A stretch of DNA of 8,321 nucleotides from Actinomycetota bacterium. GTDB taxonomy: Bacteria > Actinomycetota > Actinomycetes > Nanopelagicales > Nanopelagicaceae. This document shows positions 1-7,059 of the stretch, piece by piece; positions within the stretch are counted from its first letter, which is position 1; each line of letters opens with the position of its first letter. The DNA is taken from the NCBI GenBank assembly GCA_009704555.1, contig WLDY01000024.1, positions 1-8,321 of the forward strand. The letters are read 5' to 3'. The notes under the pieces were generated by a model that searched no databases, was not told the DNA's origin, and saw nothing but the letters and a program-made list of their open reading frames with translations. Both the position numbers and the translations under genes were made by a program.

Positions 1-777
1 ATAACTCTCGAAGAGGCATGTTTCGGTTGCAAGCGAGATCTCGTCGTCGACACTGCAGTGCTCTGTACGAGTTGCCAAGGAAGTGGTTGTGCGAAGGGGA
101 GCTCTCCTGTCATCTGTGACATTTGCAAGGGTCGTGGTGAGGTTCAGCAGGTGACGCGATCCTTCATCGGACAGGTGATGACGACGCGTCCTTGTGCCTC
201 CTGCCAGGGCTTCGGATCCAGGATCACAGCACCGTGCTCGGAGTGCGCTGGCGATGGTCGCGTGCGATCACGGAGCGATATAGAGATCGAGATCCCAGCC
301 GGAGTCGACAACGGCAATCGGATGCATCTTCCTGGACGTGGTGAAGTGGGACCCGGTGGTGGCAGACCCGGTGACCTCTATGTCGAAATCGAGGTAGAGG
401 AACATGACTTCTTGGTTCGCGATGGCGACACCCTCCATCTAGAACTCTCGATCCCGATGACAGCGGCCGCCTTGGGAAGGAAGATGAAAGTTGCGACGCT
501 CGATGGTGAGGAAGAGATTGAGATAAAGGCTGGAACCCAACCGGGATCGATCCATCTTCTCAAGGGCAAAGGCATGACCCGACTTCGGAGTGGTACTCGT
601 GGAGATCTTCAGATCCATATCGATGTCGAGATCCCGACCAAACTCTCGAAAGAGCAAGAGGAACTCCTCCTTCGTTTCGCAAACGCACGAGGTGATGAGA
701 AGAACCTAGGACGCCGAGTGACTCAGAACGAGAGCGGTGGATTCTTCTCCAAGTTCAAAGATGCGCTAAGGGGCTAA
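1..777 (+). CDS. dnaJ: Chaperone protein DnaJ (DnaJ2 type), 3' part only
   Basis: This is the J-domain co-chaperone that delivers unfolded clients to DnaK and stimulates its ATPase in the cytoplasm. The window starts inside the gene, so the J-domain and Gly/Phe linker are missing. Reading frame 1 is open from base 1 and gives 258 residues to TAA at 775-777. Four CxxCxGxG zinc-finger repeats lie at fragment residues 22-29, 39-46, 65-72 and 79-86. The C-terminal beta-sandwich client-binding domains follow, including PAGVDNG, the GGGRPGDLYV stretch and a later GTRGDLQIHI. The repeat region and the VTRSFIGQVMTTRPC stretch resemble actinobacterial DnaJ2, which usually follows hrcA; hrcA would lie upstream of the window. 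An extra Cys pair (C7, C10) precedes the first zinc repeat. The internal GTG at 58 is not a real start, because family similarity extends upstream of it. The stop abuts the rsmE start. Confidence 0.96.
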   Translation: MTLEEACFGCKRDLVVDTAVLCTSCQGSGCAKGSSPVICDICKGRGEVQQVTRSFIGQVMTTRPCASCQGFGSRITAPCSECAGDGRVRSRSDIEIEIPAGVDNGNRMHLPGRGEVGPGGGRPGDLYVEIEVEEHDFLVRDGDTLHLELSIPMTAAALGRKMKVATLDGEEEIEIKAGTQPGSIHLLKGKGMTRLRSGTRGDLQIHIDVEIPTKLSKEQEELLLRFANARGDEKNLGRRVTQNESGGFFSKFKDALRG

Positions 778-1530
778 GTGCTCTCCCTTTACCTCGTCGA
801 TTCTGCAACGGTCCTAGAGCCGGGAGCGCGTCTTCGTATCGAAGGCGATGAAGCCCACCACATTTCCAGGGTCGCACGACATAGAGTCGGTGATCAGATC
901 TGGATCTCCAATGGTCAGGGCCAACGCGCAACAGTTTCCATCGAAGAAGTCGATCGCAGTCACGTGGGTGTCGTAATCGAGGATGTAGCAACGAGTGGGA
1001 TTCCCCGAGTCGAACTTCGTGTCATCCAGGCGCTGACAAAGTCTGATCGAACCCACGAATGTGTCGAACTCCTTGTGGCAGCGGGGGTGGATCTGATCCA
1101 GCCGTGGCGTGCGGAGAGAAGCATCGGTAAGTGGGATCAAAGTAACTCCCCTCGGAAGTGGAGTGAGTGGGTCAATGCGGCTGTGAAACAAAGTCGTCGC
1201 GATCGAATCCCACGACTGGAGGGATTCACTACTGACATTTCCTTGGCTCTTGCTTCCCGAAGTGAGAGCGAGATCTTCTTCGCTCTCCATGAAGAGGCGC
1301 GGGAGACCTTGGATAGCGGACTTCGCGCGCGATGGCAGGAGAGGATCGATGCTGCTACGAGCATCACGCTCATCATCGGCCCAGAAGGTGGGCTCTCCGA
1401 GCGAGAGCTGGCGGAGCTAGATGAGGTTGGAGTCACTCAACTTCGTCTAGGTACTCCGATACTTCGTTCCGCGCATGCTGGTGCGATTGCGCTGACATCT
1501 CTCCAAGCAAGTTTTGGGCTCTGGCGTTAG
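778..1530 (+). CDS. rsmE: 16S rRNA (uracil(1498)-N(3))-methyltransferase RsmE
   Basis: RsmE is a SPOUT-fold enzyme that uses S-adenosylmethionine to methylate N3 of U1498 in 16S rRNA of the 30S subunit. The 250-residue product has the family's usual length. An N-terminal PUA-like part contains DEAHHISRVARHRVGD (about residues 24-39). It is followed by ALTKSDRTHECVE (85-97), PWRAERS (109-115), the AAVKQSRR segment (134-141) and the SAM-binding trefoil-knot motifs IIGPEGGLS (199-207) and LGTPILRSAHAG (224-235). The start is a GTG directly after the dnaJ TAA, preceded by AAGGGG at 768-773 as a plausible ribosome binding site, so translation is probably coupled to dnaJ. dnaJ followed by rsmE is a common actinobacterial arrangement, which supports the assignment. 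Confidence 0.95.
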   Translation: MLSLYLVDSATVLEPGARLRIEGDEAHHISRVARHRVGDQIWISNGQGQRATVSIEEVDRSHVGVVIEDVATSGIPRVELRVIQALTKSDRTHECVELLVAAGVDLIQPWRAERSIGKWDQSNSPRKWSEWVNAAVKQSRRDRIPRLEGFTTDISLALASRSESEIFFALHEEARETLDSGLRARWQERIDAATSITLIIGPEGGLSERELAELDEVGVTQLRLGTPILRSAHAGAIALTSLQASFGLWR

Positions 1531-1533
1531 GAT
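1528..1533 (+). promoter_or_regulatory. Possible -10 element (TAGGAT) for leaderless HIT transcript
   Basis: TAGGAT fits the TANNNT consensus of actinobacterial -10 boxes and ends 8 bases before the HIT start codon, where no ribosome binding site is visible. It overlaps the rsmE stop codon, and I see no convincing -35. A chance match is quite possible. Confidence 0.2.
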
Positions 1534-1541
1534 CTAGCCAC

Positions 1542-1877
1542 ATGGATTGCCTCTTCTGCAAGTTCGCATCGGGCGATATCCCCGTTGATAAGGTCGCAGA
1601 GAATGACGTCGCGTTTGCGATCAACGACATCAATCCGGTAGCTCCAACTCACATCCTGGTCATCCCGAAAGTCCATCACGAGAACGCTGTCGCTTCATCG
1701 ATGGATGATCCGACTCGCCTCGCTGCGCTCTTCTCACTCGTCGATGAGATCGTCCGTCGAGACGGAATCGATGGGTATCGCACTCTCTTCAATACCGGCG
1801 CAAGTGCCGGACAGAGCGTCTTCCATACCCATCTCCACCTCATCGCTGGTCGGCCATTCGGATGGCCGCCGGGTTAG
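1542..1877 (+). CDS. HIT (histidine triad) family nucleotide-binding hydrolase, HINT-like
   Basis: This small cytoplasmic HIT protein belongs to the branch that hydrolyses purine nucleotide phosphoramidates such as AMP-lysine or aminoacyl-AMP adducts; the true substrate cannot be read from sequence. The 111-residue length is normal for HINT. Near the start is DCLFCKFASGDIP (2-14), with a CxxC pair at C3/C6 that is frequent in bacterial members. HILVIPKVHH lies at 37-46, and NTG at 84-86 precedes GQSVFHTHLHLIAGRP (90-105). H95, H97 and H99 form the HxHxHxx triad, and the middle and last histidines of such triads are normally catalytic. The product ends in GWPPG, the usual HINT terminus. The gene lies 11 bases after rsmE with no clear Shine-Dalgarno sequence. 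Confidence 0.94.
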   Translation: MDCLFCKFASGDIPVDKVAENDVAFAINDINPVAPTHILVIPKVHHENAVASSMDDPTRLAALFSLVDEIVRRDGIDGYRTLFNTGASAGQSVFHTHLHLIAGRPFGWPPG

Positions 1878-1922
1878 TCGGGATACGATTGAGATGGTCG
1901 TTCTGCAAACAAAATCGCGGCG

Positions 1923-1927
1923 GGAGG
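1923..1927 (+). promoter_or_regulatory. Ribosome binding site of phoH (GGAGG)
   Basis: GGAGG, within a longer G-rich run, lies 6 bases upstream of the ATG at 1934 and fixes the phoH start. It is one of only two strong Shine-Dalgarno sequences in the window; the other belongs to leuC. Confidence 0.8.
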
Positions 1928-1933
1928 GGATAG

Positions 1934-2914
1934 ATGGATAAGACAGTCATAGCCATTCCCTCAGCTATCCCCATGGTCACGCTCACCGGTCCGGCCGACA
2001 CCTTCTTGGCTGAGTTTGAGCGAGCATTTCCGGAATTGGGTCTGACGGTACGCGGCAATGAGTTCTTAGTCCGCGGTCCTGAGCAGATCATTGCTGAGTT
2101 CCGATCGCTGATCTCAGAACTTCTAGTCGTGATCAGATCAGGACAGGTCCTCACCACAGATGCAGTCGTCCGTTCCATTGCCATGGTGCGTGGCAACTCG
2201 GGTGAACGACCAGGAGAGGTGCTCTCGCTCAATATCCTCTCTAACAGAGGCAAGACGATCAGACCGAAGACCGCCAATCAGAAGAAGTATGTCGATGCGA
2301 TCGATCAAAAGACGGTCACCTTCGGAATTGGTCCTGCCGGAACGGGCAAGACATATCTCGCGGTAGCAAAGGCGGTACAGGCGCTTCAGGCCAAGACCGT
2401 CAATCGAATCATCCTGACCCGTCCAGCAGTGGAGGCAGGGGAGCGATTGGGATTCCTTCCCGGAACTTTGCACGAGAAGATCGATCCATACCTTCGACCA
2501 CTCTTCGACTCGCTTCAAGACATGGTCGATACCGATTCCATCCCAAAGTTGATGGCCAATGGCACGATCGAAGTTGCTCCACTCGCTTACATGCGTGGCA
2601 GGACCCTCAATGATGCCTTCATCATCCTCGACGAGGCGCAGAACACATCAGCAGAGCAGATGAAGATGTTCCTGACTCGTCTCGGCTTCAATTCCAAGAT
2701 GGTCATCACCGGTGACATCACCCAGGTCGATCTGCCTTCCGGCACCAAGTCGGGGCTTCGAGTGGTGACAGACATCCTCGATGGAATCTCTGACATCTCC
2801 TTCATACATCTGGAGTCCGAAGATGTCGTTCGACACAGGTTGGTAGGTGAGATCGTCGATGCATATGCACGCTTCGATGTGACTTCGATGCCGCGTCGCA
2901 ATCAAGGTCGATGA
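1934..2914 (+). CDS. phoH: PhoH family P-loop ATPase
   Basis: This is a cytoplasmic PhoH/PhoL-type ATPase of 326 residues, the usual length. Family members are RNA-associated P-loop NTPases related to the N-terminal half of superfamily I helicases, and their cellular role is still poorly defined. The N-terminal part (about 10-90) resembles the small domain seen before the ATPase core. Then come Walker A GPAGTGKT at 133-140, LTRPAVEAGERLGFLPG (161-177), Walker B AFIILDEAQN (228-237) with its acidic pair, and the sensor-like GDITQVDLPSG (260-270). The start ATG has a strong GGAGG site. The 56-base gap after the HIT gene is the largest in this block. Direct adjacency to ybeY is very widely conserved in bacteria and suggests a shared role in RNA or ribosome metabolism. 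Confidence 0.95.
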   Translation: MDKTVIAIPSAIPMVTLTGPADTFLAEFERAFPELGLTVRGNEFLVRGPEQIIAEFRSLISELLVVIRSGQVLTTDAVVRSIAMVRGNSGERPGEVLSLNILSNRGKTIRPKTANQKKYVDAIDQKTVTFGIGPAGTGKTYLAVAKAVQALQAKTVNRIILTRPAVEAGERLGFLPGTLHEKIDPYLRPLFDSLQDMVDTDSIPKLMANGTIEVAPLAYMRGRTLNDAFIILDEAQNTSAEQMKMFLTRLGFNSKMVITGDITQVDLPSGTKSGLRVVTDILDGISDISFIHLESEDVVRHRLVGEIVDAYARFDVTSMPRRNQGR

Positions 2915-2939
2915 GACCTTCCTACGCCTCAGGGATCAG

Positions 2940-3380
2940 ATGGCAATCGAGTTGACGAATAAGTGCAGCCTTAGCTGCAACGAGAACGCCTTAATCGCAT
3001 TGATGGAATTCGCCTTCACGAGAGTCGATCTTGACCCAGAGTGCGACCTCGCCATCTCGCTCGTGGATCTCGATGAGATGTCTCAACTCCACCAAGAGTG
3101 GATGGATGAGCCAGGTCCTACCGATGTGCTCTCTTTCCCGATGGATGAGATCGCGCTCGGAGAGCGAGGGCCCGGGATCCTGGGTGACATCGTGATCTGC
3201 CCGAAATTCGCCGAAGCGGGAGCGATAAAGGCTGGAAGTAGCCTCGATGAAGAGCTTCAGCTACTCGCAGTCCATGGTCTTCTTCATCTTCTCGGCCTCG
3301 ACCATCGTGAGAGCGAGGAGGAGAAGGCGATGTTTGCACTCCAAGGCGAGATTCTGAGAGAGTGGCGTTCTCAATCATGA
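2940..3380 (+). CDS. ybeY: Endoribonuclease YbeY (rRNA maturation factor)
   Basis: YbeY is a zinc-dependent single-strand endoribonuclease needed for 16S rRNA 3'-end maturation and 70S ribosome quality control. The 146-residue product carries the metal-binding signature HGLLHLLGLDH, a HxxxHxxxxxH pattern with ligands H112, H116 and H122. Before it come WMDEPGPTDVLSFPMDE (54-70) and GILGDIVICP (79-88), both characteristic of the family. The ATG at 2940 follows phoH by 25 bases and is preceded by a modest AGGGA. The stop TGA overlaps an ATG of the next gene as ATGA, indicating translational coupling. The phoH-ybeY-CNNM order supports the call. Confidence 0.96.
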   Translation: MAIELTNKCSLSCNENALIALMEFAFTRVDLDPECDLAISLVDLDEMSQLHQEWMDEPGPTDVLSFPMDEIALGERGPGILGDIVICPKFAEAGAIKAGSSLDEELQLLAVHGLLHLLGLDHRESEEEKAMFALQGEILREWRSQS

Positions 3381-4666
3381 TCCTTCTCGCGCTATTCCTC
3401 CTCATCCTTGCTGGTTTCCTCGCCGGAAGTGAGGCCGCGCTCAATTCAGTGAGTCGCATCGCGGTGGAGTCGATCGCAGAACGTTCCGCTCGTCGCGCAG
3501 CTCTGGTCGGGAAGATCATCAAGGACCCGGCGCGCTACCTCAATGTCGTCCTTCTAGTGAGGAAAGCTGCTGAGCTCGGCGCCACCGTAATCGTCGCAGA
3601 GGCTTTCATCTCTCGGATGGAGAACAACCTCGTGGCGGGGCTCTATGCGATCGGATTGATGGTGCTGGTCTCTTATGTCGTTGTCGGCGTAGGACCCCGA
3701 ACTCTGGCGAAACAGAACCCGATGAAGTGGATCGTGCCTGCCTCGTACATCTCATGGCTCTTGGCCAAGGTCCTGGGCCCGGTAACTGTCATCTTGATCG
3801 CACTCGGCAATGCGATCACTCCTGGAAAAGGATTTCGCAAGGGACCCTTCGCCAATGAAGCGGAATTGCGCGATCTTGTGGATCAAGCCCATGAGAGTGG
3901 TCTGGTCGAAGAATCGGAACACGAGATGATTCACTCTGTCTTCGAACTCGGAGACACAATCGTCCGTGAGTTGATGATTCCCAGGACTGAGATGGTCTGG
4001 ATCGAAGGCAACAAGAACCTCCGTCAAGCGCTCTCACTCTTCCTTAGATCCGGTTATTCAAGGATTCCAGTCGTCGGAGAGGATATTGACTCGATCGTCG
4101 GGATCGCATATATCAAGGATGTGGTCAGACGAGTGCATGACCATCCGAAGTCAGAGGCGAGCGAGAACATCTCCGAACATGCCCGTGAAGCGACTTTCGT
4201 CCCAGAATCAAAGAATGCAGCTGAACTCTTGCGCGAGATGCAGCGAAATCAGATCCACCTTGCCATAGTCATCGATGAGTACGGCGGCACTGCCGGCATC
4301 ATCACGATCGAAGACATCTTGGAAGAGATCGTGGGTGAGATCGCCGATGAATACGATGACTTCGGTGAAGAGTTCTCCATGATCGACGAGAAGAGCGCTC
4401 GGATCTCGTCGCGTATGCATATCGAAGACCTCGCGGACCGACTTCAGATCGAGATAGCGGAGAGCGAAGAGGTCGACACCATCGGCGGTTACATGGCCAA
4501 GGAACTGGGCAGGGTCCCGATCCCGGGTAGTCGAGTCGAGATCTCGGGATGGAGTTTCACCGCGGAGCGACCTCACGGTCGCCGGCACAGGATCTCTTCG
4601 ATCCTGGCAGAGCGCATCAATGGTGAAGCGCTCGAGAAGTCCACGAGTAACGGAACTGACGCCTAG
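3377..4666 (+). CDS. CNNM/CorC-HlyC family membrane protein (DUF21 - CBS pair - CorC C-terminal domain)
   Basis: This integral membrane protein of 429 residues belongs to the CNNM/CorC family. Some members export Mg2+ or support Mg2+/Co2+ homeostasis, and the old 'hemolysin' label is misleading. A hydrophobic segment opens the protein (MILLALFLLILAGFLAG), followed by SEAALNSVSR. Further hydrophobic segments lie near 85-110 (ending VGPRTLAKQNP) and 125-145, making a DUF21 transmembrane domain. A CBS pair follows, with RELMIPRTEMVW, GYSRIPVVGEDIDSIVG and later AIVIDEYGGTAGIITIEDI. A CorC-HlyC transporter-associated domain ends the protein. I chose the ATG at 3377 because it overlaps the ybeY stop as ATGA. 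A GTG at 3362 would add five residues (MAFSI), and neither start has a good ribosome binding site. Actinomycetes commonly have this gene between ybeY and era, but era is absent here. Confidence 0.92.
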   Translation: MILLALFLLILAGFLAGSEAALNSVSRIAVESIAERSARRAALVGKIIKDPARYLNVVLLVRKAAELGATVIVAEAFISRMENNLVAGLYAIGLMVLVSYVVVGVGPRTLAKQNPMKWIVPASYISWLLAKVLGPVTVILIALGNAITPGKGFRKGPFANEAELRDLVDQAHESGLVEESEHEMIHSVFELGDTIVRELMIPRTEMVWIEGNKNLRQALSLFLRSGYSRIPVVGEDIDSIVGIAYIKDVVRRVHDHPKSEASENISEHAREATFVPESKNAAELLREMQRNQIHLAIVIDEYGGTAGIITIEDILEEIVGEIADEYDDFGEEFSMIDEKSARISSRMHIEDLADRLQIEIAESEEVDTIGGYMAKELGRVPIPGSRVEISGWSFTAERPHGRRHRISSILAERINGEALEKSTSNGTDA

Positions 4667-5446
4667 ATGAGGATCGTTCGCTTCGCGCTGAGGGAAGGTA
4701 AGGATCGAGAACCGCAATTCGGCATCCTTGAAGATGATGTCACTATCCGTTCGATCGCAAGCGACCCGCTCTACGCCGGCGTCCATCCGCTCGAGGCGCG
4801 CCATGGAATCGATGAGGTCAGATTGTTGGCTCCCGTCATTCCACGGAGCAAGGTCGTCTGCGTCGGCAAGAACTACGCCGATCATGCTGCTGAGATGGGT
4901 GGCGAGGTACCGAAGGTGCCGATCATCTTCATCAAGCCAAATACTTCAGTCATCGGTCCAGAGGATCTCATCGTCTGGCCTGAGATCAGCGAACGCGTCG
5001 ATCATGAGGGTGAGCTGGCAATCGTCATCTCGAAGATCTGCAAAGAGGTTCCGCGCGAGAAGTGTCGCGATGTGATCTTCGGTTACACCCTTGCCAATGA
5101 TGTCACTGCCCGAGATATCCAGAAGATCGATGGACAATGGACAAGAGCTAAAGGATTCGACACCTTCTGTCCGATCGGGCCTTGGATCGACACTGATTTC
5201 ACTCCTGCCGAACAGACTCTCCGGTGTAGCGTCGATGGCGAGATCCGACAGCAGGCATCGCTCTCCCAGATGTTCTTCAAGGTCCCAGAGATCATCGAGT
5301 TCATCACTTCGAGCATGACGCTCTTGCCCGGTGATGTGATTCTTACCGGGACGCCCGCTGGAGTGGGGCCGGTCAATCGTGGTGGCAACGTGGAAGTTTC
5401 CATTGATGGACTCGGAACCCTCCGCAACCGAGTCTCAGTGAAGTGA
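4667..5446 (+). CDS. Fumarylacetoacetate hydrolase (FAH) family protein
   Basis: This cytoplasmic FAH-fold enzyme of 259 residues has the usual length for the single-domain group. That group includes acylpyruvases, oxaloacetate decarboxylases or tautomerases, and 2-hydroxyhepta-2,4-diene-1,7-dioate isomerases; the substrate cannot be decided. VGKNYADHAAEMG (66-78) carries the catalytic-type H73. KPNTSVIGPED spans 90-100. The metal ligands are E114 and E116 in DHEGELAIVI plus D145 in NDVTARD. QWTRAKGFDTFCPIGPW (157-173) includes the conserved Lys, and GDVILTGTPAGVGP (222-235) closes the core. All key residues are present, so it should be active. The ATG directly follows the TAG of the CNNM gene, with no spacer and no clear Shine-Dalgarno. 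A FAH gene just before gltX also occurs in M. tuberculosis (Rv2993c-Rv2992c), so the pairing is old, yet its link to tRNA charging is unexplained. Confidence 0.93.
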   Translation: MRIVRFALREGKDREPQFGILEDDVTIRSIASDPLYAGVHPLEARHGIDEVRLLAPVIPRSKVVCVGKNYADHAAEMGGEVPKVPIIFIKPNTSVIGPEDLIVWPEISERVDHEGELAIVISKICKEVPREKCRDVIFGYTLANDVTARDIQKIDGQWTRAKGFDTFCPIGPWIDTDFTPAEQTLRCSVDGEIRQQASLSQMFFKVPEIIEFITSSMTLLPGDVILTGTPAGVGPVNRGGNVEVSIDGLGTLRNRVSVK

Positions 5447-5462
5447 TCAGCCGGCTCATCGC

Positions 5463-5468
5463 TACTAT
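5463..5468 (+). promoter_or_regulatory. Possible -10 element (TACTAT) for leaderless gltX transcript
   Basis: TACTAT matches the TANNNT -10 pattern and ends 9 bases before the gltX ATG, so transcription could begin at or just before the A of the start codon. The 31-base gap after the FAH gene contains no Shine-Dalgarno sequence, which agrees with a leaderless mRNA. No good -35 is visible. Confidence 0.4.
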
Positions 5469-5477
5469 CGCCCTCTC

Positions 5478-6938
5478 ATGGAGAAGAATGCCGCCGGCGT
5501 AAGGGTTCGCTTTGCACCATCACCGACTGGCGATCTCCATGTCGGAAACATCAGGACCGCGCTCTTTGATTGGGCATACGCCAAACACACGGGTGGGACT
5601 TTCGTCTTCCGGATCGAGGACACCGACCGCGAGCGCGTCACCGATCATTACATCGAGGCCGCTGGAGAGACGCTCAAGTGGTTGGGACTCGATTGGGACG
5701 AGGGCCCTGGAGTCGGCGGCCCCTATGGCCCATATCTGCAATCCCAGCGTCTTGATATCTACCAGGAGTGGGCGGATCGTTTCTTGGCGCAAGGCGATGC
5801 CTATCACTGTTACTGCAGCAACGAGGAGTTAGAGGCGCGGCGCGAGAAGGCAAAGGAATCGAACCGTCCACCCGGTTATGACGGTGCCTGCCGAAATCTC
5901 ACCGAGGATCAGATCGCTTCATTCAGGGCGCAGCATCGCACGCCGGTCATCCGCATGCGGATGCCTGACGGTAAGACGACTTTCACTGATCTGATCAGGG
6001 GAGAGGTGACGTTCGAACATGAATTCGTCCCCGACTTCGTTCTGATGCGTGCCGATGGTTCACCGCTCTACACCCTCGCAGTGGCAGTCGATGATGTCTT
6101 GATGAGGATCACTCACATTCTGCGTGGCGAGGACCTTCTCTCTTCCACCCCACGCCAGATTCGGGTCTATCAAGCGATGGGTGTGAAGGAGAGTGACTAC
6201 CCGGTCTTCGCACATCTTCCTTTCGTCATGGGATCGGATAACGCCAAACTCTCCAAGCGCAATGGCGAGGTCTCTATCGCCTGGTATCGAGAGCGAGGGT
6301 TCCTCCCGGAAGCGATCTGCAACTACTTGGCACTCCTTGGCTGGTCACCCGGCGATGATCGCGAGGATGTCTCGCTACAAGAGATCGCGGATCTTTTCGA
6401 TGTCTCGCGCGTCAACAGCTCTCCTGCGCGTTTTGACATGAAGAAGTTGGAGGCGATCAACGGCGAGAAGATCCGAAGACTGGCTCTTGATGACTTCCTT
6501 GCTCGTTCACTTCCATTCGTCATTGAGGCTGGGGTCATCACTGGTTCTCCGAGTGAGGTCGAAGTCGTGCGTAAGGCGCTTCCGCTGATCCAAGAGCGCA
6601 TCGTCACGCTCGGTGAAGTGGTTGCCATGGTGAGATTCCTCTTCGGTGAAGGGATAGAGGTCGAGGCGGATTCACTTTCCAAGGTATCTGAGCCACAGGC
6701 GAAGGAAGTCTTGCGCAGTGCGATGAGTGCGCTCACGCCAGTCGTGAAATGGGATGAGCAGAGCATCGAGGGCGCTCTCCGCGAATCCTTGATCGACGGG
6801 ATGGGATTGAAGCCACGACTTGCATTCACTCCGGTGCGCATCGCAGTCACCGGTAGCCACATCTCGCCACCGCTCTTCGAATCGCTCGCCCTGCTCGGCA
6901 AAGAACGGACATTGGCTCGGATTTCCGCACTTTTGTGA
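5478..6938 (+). CDS. gltX: Glutamyl-tRNA synthetase, probably non-discriminating
   Basis: This class I aminoacyl-tRNA synthetase attaches glutamate to tRNA(Glu). In lineages without GlnRS it also charges tRNA(Gln), and GatCAB then amidates the product. The 486-residue length is standard. RVRFAPSPTGDLHVGN (9-24) contains the HIGH-type signature (HVGN, 21-24). FRIEDTDRER (44-53) is followed by an insertion with C111, C113 and C138 (CYC ... GYDGAC) resembling the zinc-binding SWIM-like region. HILRGEDLLSSTPRQ lies at 213-227. KLSKR (257-261) is the KMSKS equivalent, after which LLGWSPGDDRE leads into the helical anticodon-binding domain. It is closer to GluRS than GlnRS. It lies 31 bases after the FAH gene and just upstream of tRNA-Gln and tRNA-Glu. 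Non-discrimination is inferred from the lineage and from this context. Confidence 0.96.
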   Translation: MEKNAAGVRVRFAPSPTGDLHVGNIRTALFDWAYAKHTGGTFVFRIEDTDRERVTDHYIEAAGETLKWLGLDWDEGPGVGGPYGPYLQSQRLDIYQEWADRFLAQGDAYHCYCSNEELEARREKAKESNRPPGYDGACRNLTEDQIASFRAQHRTPVIRMRMPDGKTTFTDLIRGEVTFEHEFVPDFVLMRADGSPLYTLAVAVDDVLMRITHILRGEDLLSSTPRQIRVYQAMGVKESDYPVFAHLPFVMGSDNAKLSKRNGEVSIAWYRERGFLPEAICNYLALLGWSPGDDREDVSLQEIADLFDVSRVNSSPARFDMKKLEAINGEKIRRLALDDFLARSLPFVIEAGVITGSPSEVEVVRKALPLIQERIVTLGEVVAMVRFLFGEGIEVEADSLSKVSEPQAKEVLRSAMSALTPVVKWDEQSIEGALRESLIDGMGLKPRLAFTPVRIAVTGSHISPPLFESLALLGKERTLARISALL

Positions 6939-6945
6939 GAGAAGG

Positions 6946-6951
6946 TAGAGT
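6946..6951 (+). promoter_or_regulatory. Possible -10 element (TAGAGT) of the tRNA-Gln/tRNA-Glu unit
   Basis: TAGAGT lies between the gltX stop and the tRNA-Gln gene, and its last base is 12 bases before the mature tRNA 5' end. A start about 7 bases downstream would give a very short 5' leader for RNase P to remove. The -35 match about 18 bases further upstream (TTTCCG) is poor, and readthrough from gltX is the alternative. Confidence 0.35.
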
Positions 6952-6963
6952 TACGCCCTCTAG

Positions 6964-7035
6964 TGGGGTATGGGGTAATTGGCAGCCCAGCTGATTCTGG
7001 TTCAGCTTGTCTAGGTTCGAGTCCTGGTACCCCAG
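6964..7035 (+). tRNA. tRNA-Gln (anticodon CTG)
   Basis: A complete 72-base cloverleaf. The 7-bp acceptor is TGGGGTA with TACCCCA (7028-7034) and discriminator G at 7035. The anticodon stem is GCTGA (6990-6994) with TCAGC (7002-7006), and the loop TTCTGGT puts CTG at 6997-6999, reading CAG codons. The T-arm is CTAGG, TTCGAGT, CCTGG (7011-7027). The 3' CCA is not encoded and must be added. The first pair is U1-A72, which in bacteria is known to mark tRNA(Gln) for amidation by GatCAB. It lies 25 bases after gltX. Confidence 0.96.
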
Positions 7036-7059
7036 CTACTTCTAGAGATCATGTACTAG

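Noticed and set aside
814..1290. Open frame of 158 codons on the minus strand inside rsmE
   Set aside because: It is a shadow of rsmE, with no ribosome binding site or family signature.
1884..1889. TACGAT as a possible phoH promoter -10
   Set aside because: There is no -35 at suitable spacing, and phoH has a strong Shine-Dalgarno, so readthrough from upstream explains expression. TANNNT matches are common by chance.
4208..4885. Long open frame of 225 codons on the minus strand across the CNNM/FAH junction
   Set aside because: It runs antisense to two well-supported genes, its product shows no recognisable motif, and its openness follows from the GATC/GAG-rich codon use of the sense strand.
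6323..6901. Open frame of 192 codons on the minus strand inside gltX
   Set aside because: The product is Ser/Thr/Arg-rich with no domain, and the sense strand encodes a clear GluRS C-terminal region.
7036..7059. Separate promoter for tRNA-Glu in the spacer after tRNA-Gln
   Set aside because: The spacer is only 24 bases. A TAGAGAT-like string is present but no -35 is possible outside the tRNA body, so co-transcription is simpler.
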